Numbered from the stretch's first letter, positions 1 to 5,675 are shown. The stretch: DNA of 5,931 nt from a candidate division WOR-1 bacterium RIFOXYB2_FULL_48_7 (GCA_001771615.1 MEUF01000016.1:10059-15989); one strand, 5' to 3'. Numbers and translations: made by a program. Notes: generated by a model from the letters alone, not told the origin.

Positions 1-2
1 CG

Positions 3-968
3 CCTGGATATTTCCAGGTCTGGCGAAAAACAACTGATTATCTGTCCGGACTGTACCGTGATACGACCTTGGTCCCCCAGGGAGGGAAGATTAAAAAGGA
101 GCTGGGTAGCTGGTTGTATCAGGATAAAACCGGCAGTTGGCGGCCGCTGCCGGCCAGCCTGGCAGTAGATCTGGCTAAACCGACTGAAGTCAGGGAGTAT
201 ACGTTTTACGATGAAAAAACCAATGCCAGCGGTGAAGTGGTTGAAGTAAGCTGGGGGAGCCAGCCGTTTGGGAAATATGTGGTACAAATGTCGGCCAACG
301 GCAAGACTCCAGTCCCGGAAATTATCCACTCGTCGGGAGACCTGATCATGGAAGAGCGTCAGCTAATCAACGACTTGATTCAGATAATGGCTGCCCCAAA
401 TGATGATTTTGATAAGTGTGTCGATGAAAATAGTAATTTTTCCTATTATCGCGCCTGTTATGAATTTGTTAAAGAAGGCAAACAGACCGAGCTTTTGGAT
501 GAAAAACTTCTGGCTTATTATAAGCTCTATTATGGCCTGCCGCTTAGCAGCTTTGAGGCCGGACGACTGCCGCTTGATTCGATTGCCGCTGACAAAATGA
601 TCAGGGGAGGGCGATTGTCTGAACAGGAAAAGCAGGCTTTGCTGCAAGCCGGAGTGGCCCGCCAGGTGAAAAAAACTCTTATTTATGACCAGCCAAAACT
701 TCAAGGGTTGCGCTACGATACTTACCAATATGTGGTTATGATGGAAAAATATGCGCACCATTATGCTACCTTGAAACGTTATTGGCCGGAATTGCACCCG
801 CTGCGCTGGGCCATGCTAGAAGATTTTAATAATTTTGTGTTGAAGGATCCGCAGCTGTTTTACGCATTTATGCGGGAATTGATGCTGGGCCGGATCAGGC
901 TTGAGCAGCTATCGCAACTTGGGGCGTTAAAGCGCCTGGATGAACTGATCAATCAAAGCAGTGATTAG
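3..968 (+). CDS. Unrecognised protein, 5'-truncated (321 codons visible)
   Basis: I do not recognise this protein. The frame is open to the left edge of the window, so the true start lies upstream; the first internal start-like codon is a TTG at 69 with nothing to favour it as the real start. The visible N-terminal third is rich in short beta-like stretches with Gly, Trp and Tyr (for example YTFYDEKTNASGEVVEVSWG). The rest, from about HSSGDLIMEERQL onward, looks helical and rich in Tyr, Leu and charged residues. No membrane segment, signal peptide or nucleotide-binding motif is visible in this part. I considered an L,D-transpeptidase because of a short His-containing stretch, but the SHGC-type catalytic motif is absent. 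Its TAG stop (966-968) overlaps the stop codon of the convergent lipoprotein gene. The consistent amino-acid composition over 321 codons makes a real gene likely; the function is unknown. Confidence 0.75.
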   Translation, partial: PGYFQVWRKTTDYLSGLYRDTTLVPQGGKIKKELGSWLYQDKTGSWRPLPASLAVDLAKPTEVREYTFYDEKTNASGEVVEVSWGSQPFGKYVVQMSANGKTPVPEIIHSSGDLIMEERQLINDLIQIMAAPNDDFDKCVDENSNFSYYRACYEFVKEGKQTELLDEKLLAYYKLYYGLPLSSFEAGRLPLDSIAADKMIRGGRLSEQEKQALLQAGVARQVKKTLIYDQPKLQGLRYDTYQYVVMMEKYAHHYATLKRYWPELHPLRWAMLEDFNNFVLKDPQLFYAFMRELMLGRIRLEQLSQLGALKRLDELINQSSD

Positions 969-2233
969 TTGCTGATAAACTTCATGACGGTAATCCGGTT
1001 TTTGGTGCTGTCATTTTCCATGAATGCGACGTAGGCCAGGGACTCTGAAGAAACGGCCAATGACAAGACCCGTGATTCGGCCAGGCTTTGATCAACTCCA
1101 TATGGAGAAAAACCGGCTGACCCGACCAGCTGCCAGCTGTTGTTAACAAGGCGCTTGACAGTAATCTTGCTGTTATTATCGCCGTCAACAAACGCCACAT
1201 AGGCAGTTGAATTATAAAACTTGATGACCGGGCTAAAACCGCTGCCGCTGGAAACGGCTCCCGATCCAAGGGTGTGCCAGTCCCCGCTGAAATAATATTT
1301 CACTTTTATCTTGTTATTGTCTGAACTGTCGATAAACGCAATATAGGGAATATCATTGGTTGCAAATAATGACGGATAGGGTGAAAGATCTCCAGGCGAG
1401 GTTAATTCTGACCAAGTGCCGCTGGAATACACCATGACATGGGTTTCATTATCAGCGCTGAAAAGAATAAACGGTTTTCCGCCACCATCGATAGACAGAG
1501 CGCACTCTTCTGCCGTGCCAGTCGTAGAAATCGTATTGCCAAACGTTTGCCAGGCTGATGGCGGTTCTGCGGTATATTCAACCTTGACTTGATTGTTCAC
1601 AAAGCTTTCGACGCAATATGCTGTATCACTGGAGAGGACAACATCAGGAGAGGGATTGGTCCCGCCGTTAAGATTGGGCCAGGCAACCCAGCTGCTGGGT
1701 GTGGAATATTTATCCCAAATATAGGCTTTTACGATGTGAGATGGGTTGGTTGCGGCAAAAACAAGCAAAGGGCGATCGATTGTTAAGGCCATGGAAAATT
1801 GCCCGATAAAATTGGCCTCAACGGTAATGCCGCGATCTCCAAAATAGTGCCAGTCATCGGTGTAGTACATAACTGAAAGCTCTGGGGTGCCGCTCAGTGA
1901 AACCTTATCAACTATGGCAACAACCGGGGTCCCCTCGCTGCTGACCAAAATGAGCGGCGCTGAAACAGCAATATTGCTGCCGGAAATCCCGGCCTGGCCG
2001 ACTACGGTCCAACTGCCGCTGATGGTTGTGGTGGTTGTCGAGGTAGTAGTGGTTGTTGTGCTGGTGCTGCTGATGGTCGAGGTCGTGCTGGTCGTTGAAA
2101 CAGTTGAACTGGTGCTGGTGGTTGTTGTGCTGCTGGTTGTGGTCGTTGCCTCTTCAACAGTCCCGCAGCCGAGAGGGCTGAACAACCAGATAGCCATAAA
2201 ACTGATTAGTATAAGCCAAGGTTTTTGCTGCAT
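965..2233 (-). CDS. Predicted lipoprotein with Thr/Ser linker and seven-repeat beta-propeller-like domain
   Basis: Probably an envelope or surface protein. Numbering from the upstream ATG at 2269, the order is: hydrophobic signal segment (residues 18-30), candidate lipobox SPLGC with Cys35 as the lipidated residue, an almost pure Thr/Ser linker (about 42-83), then a repeat domain to residue 434. Trp residues at 87, 140, 194, 240, 286, 331 and 379 mark seven modules of about 45-55 residues. Each follows the pattern W-x-x-x-G, a variable stretch, PYVAF-D-like, then a VKVxYY-like strand. This suits a seven-bladed beta-propeller held off the membrane by a flexible stalk. The lipobox is not canonical (Pro at -3), so lipidation is likely but not certain. 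I chose ATG 2233 over ATG 2269 because it gives a normal 22-residue signal peptide and leaves the divergent ars promoter outside the gene; neither start has a clear SD site. Ligand and role are unknown. Confidence 0.8.
   Translation of the reverse strand: MQQKPWLILISFMAIWLFSPLGCGTVEEATTTTSSTTTTSTSSTVSTTSTTSTISSTSTTTTTTSTTTTTISGSWTVVGQAGISGSNIAVSAPLILVSSEGTPVVAIVDKVSLSGTPELSVMYYTDDWHYFGDRGITVEANFIGQFSMALTIDRPLLVFAATNPSHIVKAYIWDKYSTPSSWVAWPNLNGGTNPSPDVVLSSDTAYCVESFVNNQVKVEYTAEPPSAWQTFGNTISTTGTAEECALSIDGGGKPFILFSADNETHVMVYSSGTWSELTSPGDLSPYPSLFATNDIPYIAFIDSSDNNKIKVKYYFSGDWHTLGSGAVSSGSGFSPVIKFYNSTAYVAFVDGDNNSKITVKRLVNNSWQLVGSAGFSPYGVDQSLAESRVLSLAVSSESLAYVAFMENDSTKNRITVMKFISN
2021..2146 (-). repeat. 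Low-complexity Thr/Ser-coding tract
   Basis: About 42 codons that are almost all Thr or Ser, with a few Val and Ile. On the plus strand this reads as a GT/TG-rich run. It encodes the flexible stalk between the lipid anchor and the propeller-like domain. Such tracts tend to vary in length by slippage or recombination, and the mixed codons (not a perfect microsatellite) suggest it is maintained for its protein property. Confidence 0.85.
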
Positions 2234-2239
2234 GCAGTA

Positions 2240-2245
2240 ATTATA
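2240..2245 (-). promoter_or_regulatory. Possible -10 element for the lipoprotein gene
   Basis: The minus strand reads TATAAT directly upstream of ATG 2233. A start site at the usual distance would fall almost on that ATG, giving a leaderless or nearly leaderless transcript, which fits the lack of an SD site there. No convincing -35 is present at 17 bases (TGCAAG), so this is tentative. Confidence 0.25.
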
Positions 2246-2263
2246 TACTAGAAGCTGTTTTTC

Positions 2264-2292
2264 TTGCATCTTATTTAATTGAATGGTATAGT
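2264..2292 (+). promoter_or_regulatory. Candidate sigma70-type promoter of the ars operon
   Basis: TTGCAT (2264-2269), a 17-base spacer and TATAGT (2287-2292) form a plausible -35/-10 pair; the -10 is one base from consensus and the -35 is weak. The start of transcription would fall near base 2299, about 25 bases before the first gene. A 16-base inverted repeat covers that start region, so a repressor bound there would block initiation. The weak -35 may indicate modest basal activity. Confidence 0.45.
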
Positions 2293-2293
2293 A

Positions 2294-2309
2294 ATGAACG
2301 TATGTTCAT
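2294..2309 (+). promoter_or_regulatory. Inverted repeat, candidate operator of the ars operon
   Basis: ATGAAC and GTTCAT are perfect 6-base inverted arms separated by GTAT. The element starts 2 bases after the -10 hexamer and covers the predicted transcription start, a classical repressor position. The SD site and ATG of the DUF134 gene follow directly. I infer that the DUF134 protein, or an unseen regulator, binds it. I found no second copy of this palindrome in the window. Confidence 0.5.
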
Positions 2310-2310
2310 A

Positions 2311-2319
2311 AGGGAGGGG
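2311..2319 (+). promoter_or_regulatory. Strong ribosome binding site for the DUF134 gene
   Basis: AGGGAGGGG contains a GGAGG core (2313-2317) 6 bases before ATG 2324, which fixes the start of the first gene of the operon. Confidence 0.8.
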
Positions 2320-2323
2320 AGAG

Positions 2324-2635
2324 ATGCGGCCCAAAAAAACTAGAACAATTTGTTGTTCTACAAATGAGCGTTGCTTTAAACCGCAATGCCTGGCAACCAG
2401 TCGCCTTAAGAGTGTTCAGATAACATTAGACGAATTTGAGGCGGTCAGGCTGGCCGATCTGTTGGGCCTCCAACAGGTAGAAGCGGCTAAACAGATGAAA
2501 GTATCTCGGCCGACATTTTCCAGAATATTATCATCAGCTCATGCCAAAGTCGCTGATGGATTGGTGAATCTAAAAGAAATTCTGATTGCCGGCGGTTGCT
2601 GCGTGGTAGCACCCAGAAACAGGAGGAAAATATGA
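2324..2635 (+). CDS. DUF134/UPF0251 family DNA-binding protein, putative arsenic operon regulator
   Basis: A 103-residue protein with the DUF134 (UPF0251) layout: basic N-terminus MRPKKTRTIC, an FKP motif at 18-20, then TLDEFEAVRLADLLGL (34-49), the family signature. A helix-turn-helix of the sigma70 region-4 type follows, with SRPTFSRIL (61-69) as the likely recognition helix. The family is predicted to bind DNA; its ligands are poorly known. Cysteines stand at 10, 11, 17, 22, 92 and 93. The two vicinal CC pairs and the Cys17/Cys22 pair could bind a thiophilic ion such as As(III), which is inference. It is the first gene of the ars operon, where ArsR would normally sit, and its TGA overlaps the arsM ATG (ATGA, 2632-2635), so the two are probably translationally coupled. 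Likely autoregulated through the palindrome at 2294-2309. Confidence 0.88.
   Translation: MRPKKTRTICCSTNERCFKPQCLATSRLKSVQITLDEFEAVRLADLLGLQQVEAAKQMKVSRPTFSRILSSAHAKVADGLVNLKEILIAGGCCVVAPRNRRKI
2621..2626 (+). promoter_or_regulatory. Ribosome binding site deciding the arsM start
   Basis: A perfect AGGAGG lies 5 bases before ATG 2632, inside the end of the DUF134 gene. It fixes the arsM start at 2632 rather than at the in-frame TTG at 2596, which would add 12 residues unlike the family. Confidence 0.9.
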
Positions 2636-3390
2636 AGAAGAAAGCGGACGAAATCAAGGAAATTGTCAAAGCTAAATATGGCGGTTTTGCCAAACAGAAT
2701 ACAAGCTGTTGCCCTGCCAATAATTGTTGTGGCGGAGAACAGTCCGCTTCTGCAATCAGTGGAAAGATCGGCTATAGTGCTGATGACATCAACAGCGTCC
2801 CGGAAAATGCCAATTTAGGCCTTGGCTGCGGTAATCCCTTGGCCTTCTCGGCGTTAAAAAGCGGCGAGGTGGTGCTTGATCTGGGAAGCGGGGCCGGCTT
2901 TGATGCCTTCCTGGCCGCCAAAAGGGTCGGTGATACGGGAAAAGTCATTGGTGTTGATATGACTGAGGAAATGATCGCCAAGGCCAGTGAAAATGCAAAA
3001 AAAGGCAATTATAACAATGTTGAATTTAAATTGGGGGAGATTGAAAAACTTCCGGTCGCTGACAACAGCATCGATGTTGTTATTTCCAACTGTGTTATTA
3101 ACCTATCCCCGGACAAAGAACAGGTCTTTAAAGAGGCTTTCCGGGTCTTAAAACCGGGAGGCAGGCTGATGGTTTCTGATCTAGTCTTGCAAAAAGAGCT
3201 GCCAAAGCAGGTCAAGGAATCAGTGGAAGCTTATGTCGGGTGTATTGCCGGGGCGATTCTAAAAAATGATTATCTTTACTTGATAAACAAGGCTGGATTT
3301 CGCGACACGACAATCGTTGGGGAACAAGCCGCTTATGAAGGGGGCCAGGTGGTCAGCCTTCAAGTGTCGGCGATAAAAGGGCATGAATAA
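2632..3390 (+). CDS. arsM: Arsenite S-adenosylmethionine methyltransferase ArsM
   Basis: A 252-residue cytoplasmic enzyme that transfers methyl groups from S-adenosylmethionine to As(III), giving methylated arsenicals, some volatile. The N-terminal helix (DEIKEIVKAKYGG) is followed by a Cys-rich stretch with CC at 26-27 and 32-33, then GYSADDINSVPENANLGLG (47-65), characteristic of ArsM. The Rossmann-fold SAM motif I is DLGSGAGFD (83-91), with the acidic residue D109 in GVDMT. The three cysteines that bind As(III) in characterised ArsM proteins have counterparts at Cys66 (LGCGNP), Cys154 (SNCVINLSPDK) and Cys204 (AYVGCIAGA), so the enzyme should be active. KPGGRLMVSD (174-183) is another family motif. 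Length and motifs are normal for a bacterial ArsM. It overlaps the DUF134 gene by 4 bases and the acr3-arsC gene by 8 bases, which indicates one transcript. Confidence 0.96.
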   Translation: MKKKADEIKEIVKAKYGGFAKQNTSCCPANNCCGGEQSASAISGKIGYSADDINSVPENANLGLGCGNPLAFSALKSGEVVLDLGSGAGFDAFLAAKRVGDTGKVIGVDMTEEMIAKASENAKKGNYNNVEFKLGEIEKLPVADNSIDVVISNCVINLSPDKEQVFKEAFRVLKPGGRLMVSDLVLQKELPKQVKESVEAYVGCIAGAILKNDYLYLINKAGFRDTTIVGEQAAYEGGQVVSLQVSAIKGHE

Positions 3391-4849
3391 ATTAGCCTTT
3401 TTAGATAAATATTTAACTTTATGGATTTTTGGTGGCATGCTGCTTGGGGTGGCGTTGGGTAATTTGTTCCCGGACATTGAAAAACTGATCAATCGCTTCT
3501 CCATCGGCACAACCAATATACCTATCGCGATTGGCCTGATCTTGATGATGTATCCCCCTTTAGCCAAAGTTAAATATGAAGAGTTATGGGATGTATTTCG
3601 CGATTATAAGGTGTTGGTTTTATCCCTGATCCAAAACTGGGTTATCGGCCCGCTCTTGATGTTTTTACTGGCGATATTGTTCTTAAGCGGCCATCCCGAA
3701 TATATGGTCGGCCTGATTTTGATCGGGATTGCCCGTTGTATCGCCATGGTTATTGTGTGGAATAAGCTTGCCGGAGGGGATTCGGAATATGCTGCCGGAC
3801 TGGTAGCTTTTAATAGTATTTTTCAAGTTCTATTTTACAGCCTTTATGCCTGGGTTTTTTTCACTTTCCTTCCTCCGTATTTTGGTTTAAGTGGTATGCT
3901 TGTCAACATCAGCCTGGTCCAGGTTGCCCAAAGCGTTTTTATCTATTTGGGGATCCCCTTTCTGGCCGGATTTTTGACCCGTTTTGGCTTAATCAGGTTG
4001 AAAGGCGGAGCCTGGTATCGCACCGTTTTCCTGCCCAAAATCAGTCCTCTCACCTTGTTGGCTTTACTCTTCACGATTGTGGTAATGTTTAGCTTGAAAG
4101 GCAGCCTAATTGTCCAAATCCCCATTGATGTCCTGCTAATTGCCATCCCGCTGCTGATTTATTTTGTTGTTATGTTCCTGTTAAGCTTTTTTATGGGCTG
4201 GTTAAACAAAATTGATTATGCTAAAACTGCCACGCTGTCATTTACTGCCGCCAGCAATAATTTTGAACTGGCGATTGCTGTAGCGGTCGCAGTCTTTGGT
4301 ATCGGTTCCGGCATGGCTTTTGCGGCCGTCATTGGCCCGCTGGTAGAAGTTCCGGTGATGATTATGCTGGTCAATGTTGCACTATATTTTCGACGGAGGT
4401 ATTTTATGGAAAAAATGAAAGTATTATTTATTTGTGTCCATAATTCAGCCCGCAGCCAAATGGCCGAAGCTTTTCTAAAAAAATACGGTGGGACAAAGTT
4501 TGAGGTGGAAAGCGCCGGTTTGGAGCCGGGGCAGCTGAACCCGTTAGTGATAGAGGCGATGAAGGAGGTGGGTATTGACATCTCCCATCACCCAACCAAC
4601 AGTGTTTTTGACTTCTACCAGCAGGGCAGGCGTTATCAGTATGTTATTACGGTTTGTGATGAATCCCAATCCGGTCGCTGCCCGGTTTTTCCCGGGGCAG
4701 GTCAAAATATCCATTGGAGCTTTGCTGACCCTGCATCTTTTACCGGCACACAAGCCGAAAAACTGGCTCAAACCAGGAAAGTCAGGGACCAGATAGAAGC
4801 TAAAATTAAAGAGTGGCTGAAGAACCAGCCTGATAGCCTGTCGTCATAA
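3383..4849 (+). CDS. acr3-arsC: Fusion of arsenite efflux permease Acr3 and thioredoxin-type arsenate reductase ArsC
   Basis: One 488-residue frame joins two arsenic enzymes. Residues 1-341 are Acr3, an inner-membrane As(III) exporter of the BART superfamily with about ten hydrophobic segments. It shows PIAIGLILMMYPPLAKVKYE (47-66), GIARCIAMVIVW (115-126) with the essential Cys119, and FTAASNNFELAIAVA (287-301) with conserved Glu295. Residues 342-488 are an ArsC of the low-molecular-weight phosphatase fold, which reduces As(V) using thioredoxin. It has the P-loop CVHNSARSQ with nucleophile Cys10 and Arg16 (ArsC numbering), resolving cysteines 84 and 92 in VCDESQSGRCPVFPG, and the general acid in ADP (Asp108). 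Both halves look complete and active. The junction (FRRRYF then MEKMKV) falls exactly where a free Acr3 would end, with no linker, and an SD site and ATG remain at the seam, so free ArsC may also be made. Such fusions are known in mycobacteria. The start at 3383 overlaps arsM by 8 bases. Confidence 0.95.
   Translation: MNKLAFLDKYLTLWIFGGMLLGVALGNLFPDIEKLINRFSIGTTNIPIAIGLILMMYPPLAKVKYEELWDVFRDYKVLVLSLIQNWVIGPLLMFLLAILFLSGHPEYMVGLILIGIARCIAMVIVWNKLAGGDSEYAAGLVAFNSIFQVLFYSLYAWVFFTFLPPYFGLSGMLVNISLVQVAQSVFIYLGIPFLAGFLTRFGLIRLKGGAWYRTVFLPKISPLTLLALLFTIVVMFSLKGSLIVQIPIDVLLIAIPLLIYFVVMFLLSFFMGWLNKIDYAKTATLSFTAASNNFELAIAVAVAVFGIGSGMAFAAVIGPLVEVPVMIMLVNVALYFRRRYFMEKMKVLFICVHNSARSQMAEAFLKKYGGTKFEVESAGLEPGQLNPLVIEAMKEVGIDISHHPTNSVFDFYQQGRRYQYVITVCDESQSGRCPVFPGAGQNIHWSFADPASFTGTQAEKLAQTRKVRDQIEAKIKEWLKNQPDSLSS
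4395..4408 (+). promoter_or_regulatory. Internal ribosome binding site and ATG for separate ArsC
   Basis: GGAGG (4395-4399) sits 6 bases before an in-frame ATG (4406-4408) at the Acr3/ArsC seam. This is as good as any SD in the window. ATG 4406 would give a 147-residue ArsC with normal family length and catalytic Cys at position 10. Either the fusion arose recently by loss of the acr3 stop, or both fused and free ArsC are produced. Confidence 0.6.
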
Positions 4850-4867
4850 ACGTTGCCCAAATGTGAT

Positions 4868-4881
4868 CAAGTAATTGCTTG
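4868..4881 (+). promoter_or_regulatory. Imperfect palindrome at the -35, candidate operator of the Crp-like gene
   Basis: CAAGTAATTGCTTG has inverted arms CAAG/CTTG around an AATT centre, with 12 of 14 positions symmetric. It overlaps the -35 hexamer of the next promoter. Crp/Fnr proteins bind palindromes of about this size, so autoregulation is possible. It matches neither the FNR (TTGAT-N4-ATCAA) nor the CRP (TGTGA-N6-TCACA) consensus. There is no T-run behind it, so it is not a good terminator for the ars operon. Confidence 0.35.
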
Positions 4882-4907
4882 CCAACTAAAATTATATTTA
4901 TTATAAT
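4879..4907 (+). promoter_or_regulatory. Sigma70-type promoter of the Crp-like gene
   Basis: TTGCCA (4879-4884), exactly 17 bases, then a perfect TATAAT (4902-4907) in an AT-rich stretch. This is the best promoter in the window and separates the regulator from the ars operon. The predicted start, near 4913-4914, leaves almost no leader before ATG 4921 and would place the GAGG SD at the extreme 5' end of the transcript. Confidence 0.65.
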
Positions 4908-4920
4908 ATAGAGGTTGCAT

Positions 4921-5565
4921 ATGAATAAACTCAAGCTTAAGGAATTTGAGGCGTTTTATAAGCAATTTGTGCCCCGAGATTATAAGAAAGGCGAGTTGCT
5001 AATCCGAGCTGACGACGATCCTCAAGGTATTTTTTGCTTAACCAAAGGATTTGTCAGGCAGTACACAATTTCCAAAGCAGGGACAGAATTAACCCTTCAT
5101 ATCCTCAAACCGATTTCCTATTTCCCCATGGTCTGGGCGATTAACGGTACGCCTAATGTTTATAACTATGAAGCCTTAACCCCAGTCCAGGTTGGACGGG
5201 CGCCCCGGGAGCAAGTGGTTAATTTTATCAAAGACAAGCCCAAGGTCATTTTTGAGCTGATGAGTGAATTGTTAGCGGATTATGCGGAAACGCTCATTCG
5301 GATGGAACATTTGGTATTCAGTGACGCGCATCGCAGGGTTATTTCGGTCTTGTTATATATAGCCAAGCATTTTGGAGAAACCAGGGATAAGGGAGTGATT
5401 GTTCACCACCGTTTTACGCAGCAAGATATTGCGACGCTTGTTGGTGTGGCTAGAGAGACAGCCAGTCTTGAAATGGTTAAACTGGAGAATAAAGGCTTGA
5501 TTAAATATATCAATCATTCGATCCTCTTTGAAAACATTAATCATTTAGAATTAGAATTAATCTAA
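4921..5565 (+). CDS. Crp/Fnr-superfamily transcriptional regulator (complete copy)
   Basis: A 214-residue regulator with an N-terminal cyclic-nucleotide-binding-type beta barrel (about 18-100, opening PRDYKKGELLIRADDDPQGI), a long dimerisation helix (about 105-135) and a C-terminal winged helix-turn-helix (165-196, FTQQDIATLVGVARETASLE). It lacks the four cysteines of FNR (one Cys, at 39), so it is not an Fe-S oxygen sensor. The Gly-Glu...Arg-Ser/Thr phosphate cassette of cAMP-binding CRP is not visible; the corresponding stretch is YFPMVWAINGTPNVYNYEA (67-85), so the ligand is probably not cAMP. In the recognition helix the usual Arg after RETxS is Leu183, which suggests unusual DNA specificity. 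ATG 4921 is chosen because GAGG lies 6 bases upstream; the TTG at 4915 adds only two residues. It has its own promoter 71 bases after the ars operon, and its target genes are unknown. A partial second copy follows. Confidence 0.93.
   Translation: MNKLKLKEFEAFYKQFVPRDYKKGELLIRADDDPQGIFCLTKGFVRQYTISKAGTELTLHILKPISYFPMVWAINGTPNVYNYEALTPVQVGRAPREQVVNFIKDKPKVIFELMSELLADYAETLIRMEHLVFSDAHRRVISVLLYIAKHFGETRDKGVIVHHRFTQQDIATLVGVARETASLEMVKLENKGLIKYINHSILFENINHLELELI
5110..5176 (+). repeat. 67-base tract identical to 5865-5931
   Basis: Every base matches 5865-5931 at a constant offset of 755. The 189 bases before it, aligned the same way, show 42 mismatches by my count (about 78% identity) and no gaps. 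The tract encodes residues 64-85 of the regulator, the segment that in CRP relatives lines the ligand pocket. Confidence 0.95.
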
Positions 5566-5661
5566 AATCAGCCGCCAGCGTAAGCCAAGCCGCAAATAAC
5601 TTGTAATCTGGGTTGCCTCTTTTCATCAATTATTATTACAGACCGCCCTCTTGTAGCTCTT

Positions 5662-5667
5662 TATACT
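5662..5667 (+). promoter_or_regulatory. Possible -10 element for the second Crp-like gene
   Basis: TATACT lies 8 bases before GTG 5676. No good -35 is present at 17 bases; TTACAG at 5636-5641 is 20 bases away. If it is used, the transcript would begin at or near the start codon, again almost leaderless. The 104-base gap 5566-5669 holds nothing else I can support; a loose CAAG-N10-CTTG (5586-5603) is too weak to call. Confidence 0.3.
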
Positions 5668-5675
5668 GAATGCTA

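Noticed and set aside
3..18. Perfect inverted repeat CCTGGA-TATT-TCCAGG at the left edge
   Set aside because: It lies inside an open coding frame, has no following T-run and is short; chance or codon constraint explains it.
1887..2240. Plus-strand open frame with a long Val/Leu run opposite the Thr/Ser linker
   Set aside because: It is the antisense shadow of the low-complexity linker; the minus-strand frame has a signal peptide and a regular repeat structure.
2596..2631. Longer arsM reading from TTG 2596
   Set aside because: The extra 12 residues are unlike ArsM, and a perfect AGGAGG sits 5 bases before ATG 2632.
2706..2736. Cys-rich CC...CC stretch near the ArsM N-terminus as a novel metal site
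   Set aside because: As far as I recall, bacterial ArsM proteins often carry such N-terminal cysteine pairs, so it is not unusual by itself.
3259..3567. Minus-strand open frame across the arsM/acr3 junction
   Set aside because: It lies opposite two clearly recognised genes and has no recognisable family features of its own.
4850..4900. Rho-independent terminator after acr3-arsC
   Set aside because: The only inverted repeat (4868-4881) is AT-rich with 4-base outer arms and no T-run; it fits an operator better.
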